From Oenanthe sinensis (Eukaryota > Streptophyta > Magnoliopsida > Apiales > Apiaceae), in contig CM053804.1 of NCBI GenBank assembly GCA_028671895.1, positions 191,001 to 255,000 on the forward strand: DNA of 64,000 nt, written 5' to 3'. Below the pieces are notes generated by a model. That model was not told the origin of the DNA and ran no database searches. It saw only the letters and a list, made by a program, of their open reading frames with translations. The position numbers and the translations under genes were made by a program. The stretch's first letter is position 1, and each line of letters starts with the position of its first letter. Positions 14,001-28,400 of this stretch are shown piece by piece.

Positions 14001-15080
14001 GTTGGAATCCAGACCTCAAACGGAGCTGATATAAAAAAATATAGATTTTGAAGAATCCTCAAAGGAGGTAGTACACGAGAATTTGCTAAAACTTGACTAT
14101 GAGTCTTTTATGGATATTAAATTCATATTTTTATATATTTGTGTCCCTATGGATATTTGAATTAGAATTTGACCATATATGTTGGAGTTCGGACCTCAAA
14201 CGGAGCTGATATAAAAAAAGATGGATTTTGAATAATCCTGAAAGGGGGTAGTACACGAGGTTTTGCTAAAACTTGAATCGGGGTCTTTTATGGATATTAA
14301 ATTAATATTTTGGTATATTTGTGTCCCTATGGATATTTGAATTAGAATTAAACCATATATGTTGGAATCCAGACCTCAAACGGAGCTGATATAAAAAAAT
14401 ATAGATTTTGAAGAATCCTCAAAGGGGGTAGTACACGAGAATTTGCTAAAACTTGACTATGGGTCTATTATGGATATTAAATTAATATTTTTGTATATTT
14501 GTGTCCCTATGGATATTTGAATTAGAATTTGACCATATATGTTGGAGTTCGGACCTCAAACGGAACTGATATAAAAAAATATAGATTTTGAAGAATCCTC
14601 AAAGGGGGTAGTACACGAGAATTTGCTAAAACTTGACTATGGGTCTTTTATGGATATTAAATTAATATTTTGGTATATTTGTGTCCCTATGGATATTTGA
14701 ATTAGAATTTGACCATATATGCTGGAGTCCGGACCTCAAACGGAGCTGATATAAAAAAAGATGGATTTTGAATAATCCTTAAATGGGGTAGTACACGAGG
14801 TTTTGCTAAAACTTGAATCGGGGTCTTTTATGGATATTAAATTAATATTTTGGTATATTTGTGTCCCTATGGATATTTGAATTAGAATTTGACCATATAT
14901 GTTGGAATCCAGACCTCAAACGGAGCTGATATAAAAAAATATAGATTTTGAAGAATCCTCAAAGGAGGTAGTACACGAGAATTTGCTAAAACTTGACTAT
15001 GAGTCTTTTATGGATATTAAATTCATATTTTTATATATTTGTGTCCCTATGGATATTTGAACTAGAATTTGACCATATAT
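14001..15080 (+). repeat. Island of domain-A satellite inside domain B
   Basis: Six 180-bp monomers of domain-A type, including two ATTCATATTTTTATAT monomers (about 14130 and 15030) and the private variant CCTTAAATGG (about 14779), interrupt domain B. The stretch is nearly identical to 23692-24771 (constant offset 9691 bp) and its later half resembles the segment around 8061-8760. It marks a segmental exchange or duplication in the array. Confidence 0.85.
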
Positions 15081-18000
15081 GCTGGAGTCCGGACCTCAAA
15101 CGGAATTGATATAAAAAAAATATAGATTTTGAAGAATCCTCAAAGGGGGTAGTACACGAGGTTTTGCTAAAACTTGAATCGGGGTCATTTATGGATATTA
15201 AATTAATATTTTGGTATATTTGTGTCCCTATGGATATTTGAATTAGAATTTGACCATATATCCTGGAGTCCGGACCTCAAACGGAGCTGATATAAAAAAG
15301 ATGGATTTTGAATAATCCTGAAAGTGAGTAGTACACGAGGTTTTGCTAAAACTTGAATCGGGGTCTTTTATGGATATTAAATTAATATTTTAGTATATTT
15401 GTGTCCCTATGGATATTTGAATTAGAATTAAACCATATATGTTAGAGTACGGATCTCAAACGGAGCTGATATAAAAAATATAGATTTTGAAGAATCCTCA
15501 AAGTGGGTAGTACACGAGAATTTGCTAAAACTTGGCTATTGGTCTTTTATGGATATTAAATTAATATTTTGGTATATTTGTGTCCCTATGGATATTTGAA
15601 TTAGAATTTGACCACATATGTTGGAGTTCGGACCTCAAACGGAACTGATATAAAAAAATATAGATTTTGAAGAATCCTCAAAGGGGGTAGTACACGAAAA
15701 TTTGCTAAAACATGACTATGGGTCTTTTATGGATATTAAATTAATATTTTGGTATATTTGTGTCCCTATGGATATTTGAATTAGAATTTGACCATATATC
15801 CTGGAGTCCGGACCACAAACGGAGCTGATATAAAAAAGATGGATTTTGAATAATCCTGAAAGGGGGTAGTACACGAGGTTTTGCTAAAACTTGAATCGGG
15901 GTCTTTTATGGATATTAAATTAATATTTTGGTATATTTGTGTCCCTATGGATATTTGAATTAGAATTAAACCATATATGTTGGAATCCAGACCTCAAACG
16001 GAGCTGATATAAAAAATATAGATTTTGAAGCATCCTCAAAGGGGGTAGTACACGAGAATTTGCTAAAACTTGACTATGGGTCTTTTATGGATATTAAATT
16101 AATATTTTTGTATATTTGTGTCCCTATGGATATTTGAATTAGAATTTGACCATATATGCTGGAGTCCGGACCTCAAACGGAACTGATATAAAAAAATATA
16201 GATTTTGAAGAATCCTCAAAGGGGGTAGTACACGAGGTTTTGCTAAAACTTGAATCGGGGTCATTTATGGATATTAAATTAATATTTTGGTATATTTGTG
16301 TCCCTATGGATATTTGAATTAGAATTTGACCATATATCCTGGAGTCCGGACCTCAAACGGAGCTGATATAAAAAAGATGGATTTTGAATAATCCTGAAAG
16401 TGGGTAGTACACGAGGTTTTGCTAAAACTTGAATCGGGGTCTTTTATGGATATTAAATTAATATTTTAGTATATTTGTGTCCCTATGGATATTTGAATTA
16501 GAATTAAACCATATATGTTAGAGTACGGATCTCAAACGGAGCTGATATAAAAAATATAGATTTTGAAGAATCCTCAAAGTGGGTAGTACACGAGAATTTG
16601 CTAAAACTTGGCTATTGGTCTTTTATGGATATTAAATTAATATTTTGGTTTATTTGTGTCCCTATGGATATTTGAATTAGAATTTGACCACATATGTTGG
16701 AGTTCGGACCTCAAACGGAACTGATATAAAAAAATATAGATTTTGAAGAATCCTCAAAGGGGGTAGTACACGAAAATTTGCTAAAACATGACTATGGGTC
16801 TTTTATGGATATTAAATTAATATTTTGGTATATTTGTGTCCCTATGGATATTTGAATTAGAATTTGACCATATATCCTGGAGTCCGGACCACAAACGGAG
16901 CTGATATAAAAAAGATGGATTTTGAATAATCCTGAAAGGGGGTAGTACACGAGGTTTTGCTAAAACTTGAATCGGGGTCTTTTATGGATATTAAATTAAT
17001 ATTTTGGTATATTTGTGTCCCTATGGATATTTGAATTAGAATTAAACCATATATGTTGGAATCCAGACCTCAAACGGAGCTGATATAAAAAATATAGATT
17101 TTGAAGCATCCTCAAAGGGGGTAGTACACGAGAATTTGCTAAAACTTGACTATGGGTCTTTTATGGATATTAAATTAATATTTTTGTATATTTGTGTCCC
17201 TATGGATATTTGAATTAGAATTTGACCATATATGCTGGAGTCCGGACCTCAAACGGAACTGATATAAAAAAATATAGATTTTGAAGAATTCTCAAAGGGG
17301 GTAGTACACGAGGTTTTGCTAAAACTTGAATCGGGGTCATTTATGGATATTAAATTAATATTTTGGTATATTTGTGTCCCTATGGATATTTGAATTAGAA
17401 TTTGACCATATATCCTGGAGTCCGGACCTCAAACGGAGCTGATATAAAAAAGATGGATTTTGAATAATCCTGAAAGTGAGTAGTACACGAGGTTTTGCTA
17501 AAACTTGAATCGGGGTCTTTTATGGATATTAAATTAATATTTTAGTATATTTGTGTCCCTATGGATATTTGAATTAGAATTAAACCATATATGTTAGAGT
17601 ACGGATCTCAAACGGAGCTGATATAAAAAATATAGATTTTGAAGAATCCTCAAAGTGGGTAGTACACGAGAATTTGCTAAAACTTGGCTATTGGTCTTTT
17701 ATGGATATTAAATTAATATTTTGGTATATTTGTGTCCCTATGGATATTTGAATTAGAATTTGACCACATATGTTGGAGTTCGGACCTCAAACGGAACTGA
17801 TATAAAAAAATATAGATTTTGAAGAATCCTCAAAGGGGGTAGTACACGAAAATTTGCTAAAACATGACTATGGGTCTTTTATGGATATTAAATTAATATT
17901 TTGGTATATTTGTGTCCCTATGGATATTTGAATTAGAATTTGACCATATATCCTGGAGTCCGGACCACAAACGGAGCTGATATAAAAAAGATGGATTTTG

Positions 18001-18668
18001 AATAATCCTGAAAGGGGGTAGTACACGAGGTTTTGCTAAAACTTGAATCGGGGTCTTTTATGGATATTAAATTAATATTTTGGTATATTTGTGTCCCTAT
18101 GGATATTTGAATTAGAATTAAACCATATATGTTGGAATCCAGACCTCAAACGGAGCTGATATAAAAAATATAGATTTTGAAGCATCCTCAAAGGGGGTAG
18201 TACACGAGAATTTGCTAAAACTTGACTATGGGTCTTTTATGGATATTAAATTAATATTTTTGTATATTTGTGTCCCTATGGATATTTGAATTAGAATTTG
18301 ACCATATATGCTGGAGTCCGGACCTCAAACGGAACTGATATAAAAAAATATAGATTTTGAAGAATCCTCAAAGGGGGTAGTACACGAGGTTTTGCTAAAA
18401 CTTGAATCGGGGTCATTTATGGATATTAAATTAATATTTTGGTATATTTGTGTCCCTATGGATATTTGAATTAGAATTTGACCATATATCCTGGAGTCCG
18501 GACCTCAAACGGAGCTGATATAAAAAAGATGGATTTTGAATAATCCTGAAAGTGGGTAGTACACGAGGTTTTGCTAAAACTTGAATCGGGGTCTTTTATG
18601 GATATTAAATTAATATTTTAGTATATTTGTGTCCCTATGGATATTTGAATTAGAATTAAACCATATAT
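15081..18668 (+). repeat. Satellite array, domain B second part (6-mer, 12-mer superperiod)
   Basis: GTTAGAGTACGGATCTC recurs at 15441, 16517, 17593 and 18669, exactly 1076 bp apart each time. Alternate copies differ (GAAAGTGAGTAG versus GAAAGTGGGTAG), and a private TTTTGGTTTATT variant occurs at about 16646 and 18798, 2152 bp apart. The 6-mer has therefore been re-amplified as a 12-mer. Confidence 0.92.
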
Positions 18669-21600
18669 GTTAGAGTACGGATCTCAAACGGAGCTGATAT
18701 AAAAAATATAGATTTTGAAGAATCCTCAAAGTGGGTAGTACACGAGAATTTGCTAAAACTTGGCTATTGGTCTTTTATGGATATTAAATTAATATTTTGG
18801 TTTATTTGTGTCCCTATGGATATTTGAATTAGAATTTGACCACATATGTTGGAGTTCGGACCTCAAACGGAACTGATATAAAAAAATATAGATTTTGAAG
18901 AATCCTCAAAGGGGGTAGTACACGAAAATTTGCTAAAACATGACTATGGGTCTTTTATGGATATTAAATTAATATTTTGGTATATTTGTGTCCCTATGGA
19001 TATTTGAATTAGAATTTGACCATATATCCTGGAGTCCGGACCACAAACGGAGCTGATATAAAAAAGATGGATTTTGAATAATCCTGAAAGGGGGTAGTAC
19101 ACGAGGTTTTGCTAAAACTTGAATCGGGGTCTTTTATGGATATTAAATTAATATTTTGGTATATTTGTGTCCCTATGGATATTTGAATTAGAATTAAACC
19201 ATATATGTTGGAATCCAGACCTCAAACGGAGCTGATATAAAAAATATAGATTTTGAAGCATCCTCAAAGGGGGTAGTACACGAGAATTTGCTAAAACTTG
19301 ACTATGGGTCTTTTATGGATATTAAATTAATATTTTTGTATATTTGTGTCCCTATGGATATTTGAATTAGAATTTGACCATATATGTTGGAGTTCGGACC
19401 TCAAACGGAACTGATATAAAAAAATATAGATTTTGAAGAATCCTCAAAGGGGGTAGTACACGAGAATTTGCTAAAACTTGACTATGGGTCTTTTATTGAT
19501 ATTAAATTAATATTTTGGTATATTTGTGTCCCTATGAATATTTGAATTAGAATTTGACCATATATGCTGGAGTCCGGACCTCAAACGGAACTGATATAAA
19601 AAAAAATAGATTTTGAAGAATCCTCAACGGGGGTAGTACACGAGAATTTGCTAAAACATGACTATGGGTCTTTTATGGATATTAAATTAATATTTTGGTA
19701 TATTTGTGTCCCTATGGATATTTGAATTAGAATTTGACTATATATCCTGGAGTCCGGACCTCAAACGGAGCTGATATAAAAAAGATGGATTTTGAATAAT
19801 CCTGAAAGGGGGTAGTACACGAGGTTTTGCTAAAACTTGAATCGGGGTCTTTTATGGATATTAAATTAATATTTTGGTATATTTGTGTCCCTATGGATAT
19901 TTGAATTAGAATTTGACCATATATCCTGGAGTCCGGACCTCAAACGGAGCTGATATAAAAAAGATGGATTTTGAATAATCCTGAAAGGGGGTAGTACACG
20001 AGGTTTTGCTAAAACTTGAATCGGGGTCTTTTATTGATATTAAATTAATATTTTGGTATATTTGTGTCCCTATGGATATTTGAATTAGAATTTGACCATA
20101 TATGCTGGAGTCCGGACCTCAAACGGAACTGATATAAAAAAATATAGATTTTGAAGAATCCTCAAAGGGGGTAGTACACGAGGTTTTGCTAAAACTTGAA
20201 TCGGGGTCATTTATGGATATTAAATTAATATTTTGGTATATTTGTGTCCCTATGGATATTTGAATTAGAATTTGACCATATATCCTGGAGTCCGGACCTC
20301 AAACGGAGCTGATATAAAAAAGATGGATTTTGAATAATCCTGAAAGTGGGTAGTACACGAGGTTTTGCTAAAACTTGAATCGGGGTCTTTTATGGATATT
20401 AAATTAATATTTTAGTATATTTGTGTCCCTATGGATATTTGAATTAGAATTAAACCATATATGTTAGAGTACGGATCTCAAACGGAGCTGATATAAAAAA
20501 TATAGATTTTGAAGAATCCTCAAAGTGGGTAGTACACGAGAATTTGCTAAAACTTGGCTATTGGTCTTTTATGGATATTAAATTAATATTTTGGTATATT
20601 TGTGTCCCTATGGATATTTGAATTAGAATTTGACCACATATGTTGGAGTTCGGACCTCAAACGGAACTGATATAAAAAAATATAGATTTTGAAGAATCCT
20701 CAAAGGGGGTAGTACACGAAAATTTGCTAAAACATGACTATGGGTCTTTTATGGATATTAAATTAATATTTTGGTATATTTGTGTCCCTATGGATATTTG
20801 AATTAGAATTTGACCATATATCCTGGAGTCCGGACCACAAACGGAGCTGATATAAAAAAGATGGATTTTGAATAATCCTGAAAGGGGGTAGTACACGAGG
20901 TTTTGCTAAAACTTGAATCGGGGTCTTTTATGGATATTAAATTAATATTTTGGTATATTTGTGTCCCTATGGATATTTGAATTAGAATTAAACCATATAT
21001 GTTGGAATCCAGACCTCAAACGGAGCTGATATAAAAAATATAGATTTTGAAGCATCCTCAAAGGGGGTAGTACACGAGAATTTGCTAAAACTTGACTATG
21101 GGTCTTTTATGGATATTAAATTAATATTTTTGTATATTTGTGTCCCTATGGATATTTGAATTAGAATTTGACCATATATGTTGGAGTTCGGACCTCAAAC
21201 GGAACTGATATAAAAAAATATAGATTTTGAAGAATCCTCAAAGGGGGTAGTACACGAGAATTTGCTAAAACTTGACTATGGGTCTTTTATTGATATTAAA
21301 TTAATATTTTGGTATATTTGTGTCCCTATGGATATTTGAATTAGAATTTGACCATATATGCTGGAGTCCGGACCTCAAACGGAACTGATATAAAAAAAAA
21401 TAGATTTTGAAGAATCCTCAACGGGGGTAGTACACGAGAATTTGCTAAAACATGACTATGGGTCTTTTATGGATATTAAATTAATATTTTGGTATATTTG
21501 TGTCCCTATGGATATTTGAATTAGAATTTGACTATATATCCTGGAGTCCGGACCTCAAACGGAGCTGATATAAAAAAGATGGATTTTGAATAATCCTGAA

Positions 21601-23691
21601 AGGGGGTAGTACACGAGGTTTTGCTAAAACTTGAATCGGGGTCTTTTATGGATATTAAATTAATATTTTGGTATATTTGTGTCCCTATGGATATTTGAAT
21701 TAGAATTTGACCATATATCCTGGAGTCCGGACCTCAAACGGAGCTGATATAAAAAAGATGGATTTTGAATAATCCTGAAAGGGGGTAGTACACGAGGTTT
21801 TGCTAAAACTTGAATCGGGGTCTTTTATTGATATTAAATTAATATTTTGGTATATTTGTGTCCCTATGGATATTTGAATTAGAATTTGACCATATATGCT
21901 GGAGTCCGGACCTCAAACGGAACTGATATAAAAAAATATAGATTTTGAAGAATCCTCAAAGGGGGTAGTACACGAGGTTTTGCTAAAACTTGAATCGGGG
22001 TCATTTATGGATATTAAATTAATATTTTGGTATATTTGTGTCCCTATGGATATTTGAATTAGAATTTGACCATATATCCTGGAGTCCGGACCTCAAACGG
22101 AGCTGATATAAAAAAGATGGATTTTGAATAATCCTGAAAGTGGGTAGTACACGAGGTTTTGCTAAAACTTGAATCGGGGTCTTTTATGGATATTAAATTA
22201 ATATTTTAGTATATTTGTGTCCCTATGGATATTTGAATTAGAATTAAACCATATATGTTAGAGTACGGATCTCAAACGGAGCTGATATAAAAAATATAGA
22301 TTTTGAAGAATCCTCAAAGTGGGTAGTACACGAGAATTTGCTAAAACTTGGCTATTGGTCTTTTATGGATATTAAATTAATATTTTGGTATATTTGTGTC
22401 CCTATGGATATTTGAATTAGAATTTGACCACATATGTTGGAGTTCGGACCTCAAACGGAACTGATATAAAAAAATATAGATTTTGAAGAATCCTCAAAGG
22501 GGGTAGTACACGAAAATTTGCTAAAACATGACTATGGGTCTTTTATGGATATTAAATTAATATTTTGGTATATTTGTGTCCCTATGGATATTTGAATTAG
22601 AATTTGACCATATATCCTGGAGTCCGGACCACAAACGGAGCTGATATAAAAAAGATGGATTTTGAATAATCCTGAAAGGGGGTAGTACACGAGGTTTTGC
22701 TAAAACTTGAATCGGGGTCTTTTATGGATATTAAATTAATATTTTGGTATATTTGTGTCCCTATGGATATTTGAATTAGAATTAAACCATATATGTTGGA
22801 ATCCAGACCTCAAACGGAGCTGATATAAAAAATATAGATTTTGAAGCATCCTCAAAGGGGGTAGTACACGAGAATTTGCTAAAACTTGACTATGGGTCTT
22901 TTATGGATATTAAATTAATATTTTTGTATATTTGTGTCCCTATGGATATTTGAATTAGAATTTGACCATATATGTTGGAGTTCGGACCTCAAACGGAACT
23001 GATATAAAAAAATATAGATTTTGAAGAATCCTCAAAGGGGGTAGTACACGAGAATTTGCTAAAACTTGACTATGGGTCTTTTATTGATATTAAATTAATA
23101 TTTTGGTATATTTGTGTCCCTATGGATATTTGAATTAGAATTTGACCATATATGCTGGAGTCCGGACCTCAAACGGAACTGATATAAAAAAAAATAGATT
23201 TTGAAGAATCCTCAACGGGGGTAGTACACGAGAATTTGCTAAAACATGACTATGGGTCTTTTATGGATATTAAATTAATATTTTGGTATATTTGTGTCCC
23301 TATGGATATTTGAATTAGAATTTGACTATATATCCTGGAGTCCGGACCTCAAACGGAGCTGATATAAAAAAGATGGATTTTGAATAATCCTGAAAGGGGG
23401 TAGTACACGAGGTTTTGCTAAAACTTGAATCGGGGTCTTTTATGGATATTAAATTAATATTTTGGTATATTTGTGTCCCTATGGATATTTGAATTAGAAT
23501 TTGACCATATATCCTGGAGTCCGGACCTCAAACGGAGCTGATATAAAAAAGATGGATTTTGAATAATCCTGAAAGGGGGTAGTACACGAGGTTTTGCTAA
23601 AACTTGAATCGGGGTCTTTTATTGATATTAAATTAATATTTTGGTATATTTGTGTCCCTATGGATATTTGAATTAGAATTAAACCATATAT
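18669..23691 (+). repeat. Satellite array, domain B third part (10-mer HOR, 1794 bp)
   Basis: The marker GTTAGAGTACGG occurs at 18669, 20463 and 22257, exactly 1794 bp apart. A second marker, the TGTTGGAGTTCGG monomer preceding a TTTTATTGATATT monomer, recurs at 19386, 21180 and 22974 with the same period. There are two full 10-mer units and a third that stops after eight monomers at about 23691. By eye the copies differ at only a handful of positions, for example CCTATGAATA near 19533 versus CCTATGGATA. Confidence 0.92.
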
Positions 23692-25490
23692 GTTGGAATC
23701 CAGACCTCAAACGGAGCTGATATAAAAAAATATAGATTTTGAAGAATCCTCAAAGGAGGTAGTACACGAGAATTTGCTAAAACTTGACTATGAGTCTTTT
23801 ATGGATATTAAATTCATATTTTTATATATTTGTGTCCCTATGGATATTTGAATTAGAATTTGACCATATATGTTGGAGTTCGGACCTCAAACGGAGCTGA
23901 TATAAAAAAAGATGGATTTTGAATAATCCTGAAAGGGGGTAGTACACGAGGTTTTGCTAAAACTTGAATCGGGGTCTTTTATGGATATTAAATTAATATT
24001 TTGGTATATTTGTGTCCCTATGGATATTTGAATTAGAATTAAACCATATATGTTGGAATCCAGACCTCAAACGGAGCTGATATAAAAAAATATAGATTTT
24101 GAAGAATCCTCAAAGGGGGTAGTACACGAGAATTTGTTAAAACTTGACTATGGGTCTATTATGGATATTAAATTAATATTTTTGTATATTTGTGTCCCTA
24201 TGGATATTTGAATTAGAATTTGACCATATATGTTGGAGTTCGGACCTCAAACGGAACTGATATAAAAAAATATAGATTTTGAAGAATCCTCAAAGGGGGT
24301 AGTACACGAGAATTTGCTAAAACTTGACTATGGGTCTTTTATGGATATTAAATTAATATTTTGGTATATTTGTGTCCCTATGGATATTTGAATTAGAATT
24401 TGACCATATATGCTGGAGTCCGGACCTCAAACGGAGCTGATATAAAAAAAGATGGATTTTGAATAATCCTTAAATGGGGTAGTACACGAGGTTTTGCTAA
24501 AACTTGAATCGGGGTCTTTTATGGATATTAAATTAATATTTTGGTATATTTGTGTCCCTATGGATATTTGAATTAGAATTTGACCATATATGTTGGAATC
24601 CAGACCTCAAACGGAGCTGATATAAAAAAATATAGATTTTGAAGAATCCTCAAAGGAGGTAGTACACGAGAATTTGCTAAAACTTGACTATGAGTCTTTT
24701 ATGGATATTAAATTCATATTTTTATATATTTGTGTCCCTATGGATATTTGAATTAGAATTTGACCATATATGTTGGAGTTCGGACCTCAAACGGAGCTGA
24801 TATAAAAAAAGATGGATTTTGAATAATCCTGAAAGGGGGTAGTACACGAGGTTTTGCTAAAACTTGAATCGGGGTCTTTTATGGATATTAAATTAATATT
24901 TTGGTATATTTGTGTCCCTATGGATATTTTAATTAGAATTAAACCATATATGTTGGAATCCAGACCTCAAACGGAGCTGATATAAAAAAATATAGATTTT
25001 GAAGAATCCTCAAAGGGGGTAGTACACGAGAATTTGCTAAAACTTGACTATGGGTCTTTTATGGATATTAAATTAATATTTTTGTATATTTGTGTCCCTA
25101 TGGATATTTGAATTAGAATTTGACCATATATGTTGGAGTTCGGACCTCAAACGGAACTGATATAAAAAAATATAGATTTTGAAGAATCCTCAAAGGGGGT
25201 AGTACACGAGAATTTGCTAAAACTTGACTATGGGTCTTTTATGGATATTAAATTAATATTTTGGTATATTTGTGTCCCTATGGATATTTGAATTAGAATT
25301 TGACCATATAGGCTGGAGTCCGGACCTCAAACGGAGCTGATATAAAAAAAGATGGATTTTGAATAATCCTGAAAGGGGGTAGTACACGAGGTTTTGCTAA
25401 AACTTGAATCGGGGTCTTTTATGGATATTAAATTAATATTTTGGTATATTTGTGTCCCTATGAATATTTGAATTAGAATTAAACCATATA
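23692..25490 (+). repeat. Satellite array, second domain-A type block
   Basis: 180-bp monomers with seven-A tracts return. The first six reproduce 14001-15080, with scattered single-base changes such as TTTGTTAAAAC near 24135. The CCTTAAATGG variant occurs at about 24469. Confidence 0.88.
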
Positions 25491-28400
25491 TGTTGGAATC
25501 CAGACCTCAAACGGAGCTGATATAAAAAAATATAGATTTTGAAGAATCCTCAAAGGGGGTAGTACACGAGAATTTGCAAAAACTTGACTATGGGTCTTTT
25601 ATGGATATTAAATTAATATTTTGGTATATTTGTGTCCCTACGGATATTTGAATTAGAATTTGACCATATATGTTGGAGTTCGGACCTCAAACGGAACTGA
25701 TATAAAAAAATATAGATTTTGAAGAATCCTCAAAGGGGGTAGTACACGAGAATTTGCTAAAACATGACTATGGGTCTTTTATGGATATTAAATTAATATT
25801 TTGGTATATTTGTGTCCCTATGGATATTTGAATTAGAATTTGACCATATATCCTGGAGTCCGGACCTCAAACGGAGCTAATATAAAAAAGATGGATTTTG
25901 AATAATCCTGAAAGGGGGTAGTACACGAGGTTTTGCTAAAACTTGAATCGGGGTCTTTTATGGATATTAAATTAATATTTTGGTATATTTGTGTCCCTAT
26001 GGATATTTGAATTATAATTAAACCATATATGTTGGAATCCAGACCTCAAACGGAGCTGATATAAAAAATATAGATTTTGAAGAATCCTCAAAGGGGGTAG
26101 TACACGAGAATTTGCTAAAACTTGACTATGGGTCTTTTATGGATATTAAATTAATATTTTTGTATATTTGTGTCCCTATGGATATTTGAATTAGAAGTTG
26201 ACCATATATGTTGGAGTTCAGACCTCAAACGGAGCTGATATAAAAAAAGATGGATTTTGAATAATCCTCAAAGGGGGTAGTACACGAGGTTTTGCTAAAA
26301 CTTGAATCGGGGTCTTTTATGGATATTAAATTAATATTTTGGTATATTTGTGTCCCTATGGATATTTGAATTAGAATTTGACCATATAGGCTGGAGTCCG
26401 GACCTCAAACGGAGCTGATATAAAAAAAGATGGATTTTGAATAATCCTGAAAGGGGGTAGTACACGAGGTTTTGCTAAAACTTGAATCGGGGTCTTTTAT
26501 GGATATTAAATTAATATTTTGGTATATTTGTGTCCCTATGAATATTTGAATTAGAATTAAACCATATATGTTGGAATCCAGACCTCAAACGGAGCTGATA
26601 TAAAAAAATATAGATTTTGAAGAATCCTCAAAGGGGGTAGTACACGAGAATTTGCAAAAACTTGACTATGGGTCTTTTATGGATATTAAATTAATATTTC
26701 GGTATATTTGTGTCCCTACGGATATTTGAATTAGAATTTGACCATATATGTTGGAGTTCGGACCTCAAACGGAACTGATATAAAAAAATATAGATTTTGA
26801 AGAATCCTCAAAGGGGGTAGTACACGAGAATTTGCTAAAACATGACTATGGGTCTTTTATGGATATTAAATTAATATTTTGGTATATTTGTGTCCCTATG
26901 GATATTTGAATTAGAATTTGACCATATATCCTGGAGTCCGGACCTCAAACGGAGCTAATATAAAAAAGATGGATTTTGAATAATCCTGAAAGGGGGTAGT
27001 ACACGAGGTTTTGCTAAAACTTGAATCGGAGTCTTTTATGGATATTAAATTAATATTTTGGTATATTTGTGTCCCTATGGATATTTGAATTATAATTAAA
27101 CCATATATGTTGGAATCCAGACCTCAAACGGAGCTGATATAAAAAATATAGATTTTGAAGAATCCTCAAAGGGGGTAGTACACGAGAATTTGCTAAAACT
27201 TGACTATGGGTCTTTTATGGATATTAAATTAATATTTTTGTATATTTGTGTCCCTATGGATATTTGAATTAGAAGTTGACCATATATGTTGGAGTTCAGA
27301 CCTCAAACGGAGCTGATATAAAAAAAGATGGATTTTGAATAATCCTCAAAGGGGGTAGTACACGAGGTTTTGCTAAAACTTGAATCGGGGTCTTTTATGG
27401 ATATTAAATTAATATTTTGGTATATTTGTGTCCCTATGAATATTTGAATTAGAATTTGACCATATATCCTGGAGTCCGGACCTCAAACGGAGCTGATATA
27501 AAAAAGATGGATTTTGAATAATCCTGAAAGGGGGTAGTACACGAGGTTTTGCTAAAACTTGAATCGGGGTCTTTTATGGATATTAAATTAATATTTTAGT
27601 ATATTTGTGTCCCTATGGATATTTGAATTAGAATTAAACCATATATGTTAGTGTCCGGACCTCAAACGGAGCTGATATGAAAAATATAGATTTTGAAGAA
27701 TCCTCAAAGTGGGTAGTACACGAGAATTTGCTAAAACTTGGCTATTGGTCTTTTATGGATATTAAATTAATATTTTGGTATATTTGTGTCCCTATGGATA
27801 TTTGAATTAGAATTTGACCATATATGTTGGAGTTCGGACCTCAAACGGAACTGATATAAAAAAATATAGATTTTGAAGAATCCTCAAAGGGGGTAGTACA
27901 CGAGAATTTGCTAAAACATGACTATGGGTCTTTTATGGATATTAAATTAATATTTTGGTATATTTGTGTCCCTATGGATATTTGAATTAGAATTTGACCA
28001 TATATCCTGGAGTCCGGACCTCAAACGGAGCTGATATAAAAAAGATGGATTTTGAATAATCCTGAAAGGGGGTAGTACACGAGGTTTTGCTAAAACTTGA
28101 ATCGGGGTCTTTTATGGATATTAAATTAATATTTTGGTATATTTGTGTCCCTATGGATATTAGAATTTGAATTTGACCATATATGCTAGAGGCCGGACCT
28201 CAAACGGAGCTGATATAAAAAATATAGATTTTGAAGAATCCTCAAAGTGGGTAGTACACGAGAATTTGCTAAAACTTGGCTATTGGTCTTTTATGGATAT
28301 TAAATTAATATTTTGGTATATTTGTGTCCCTATGGATATTTGAATTAGAATTTGACCACATATGTTGGAGTTCGGACCTCAAACGGAACTGATATAAAAA

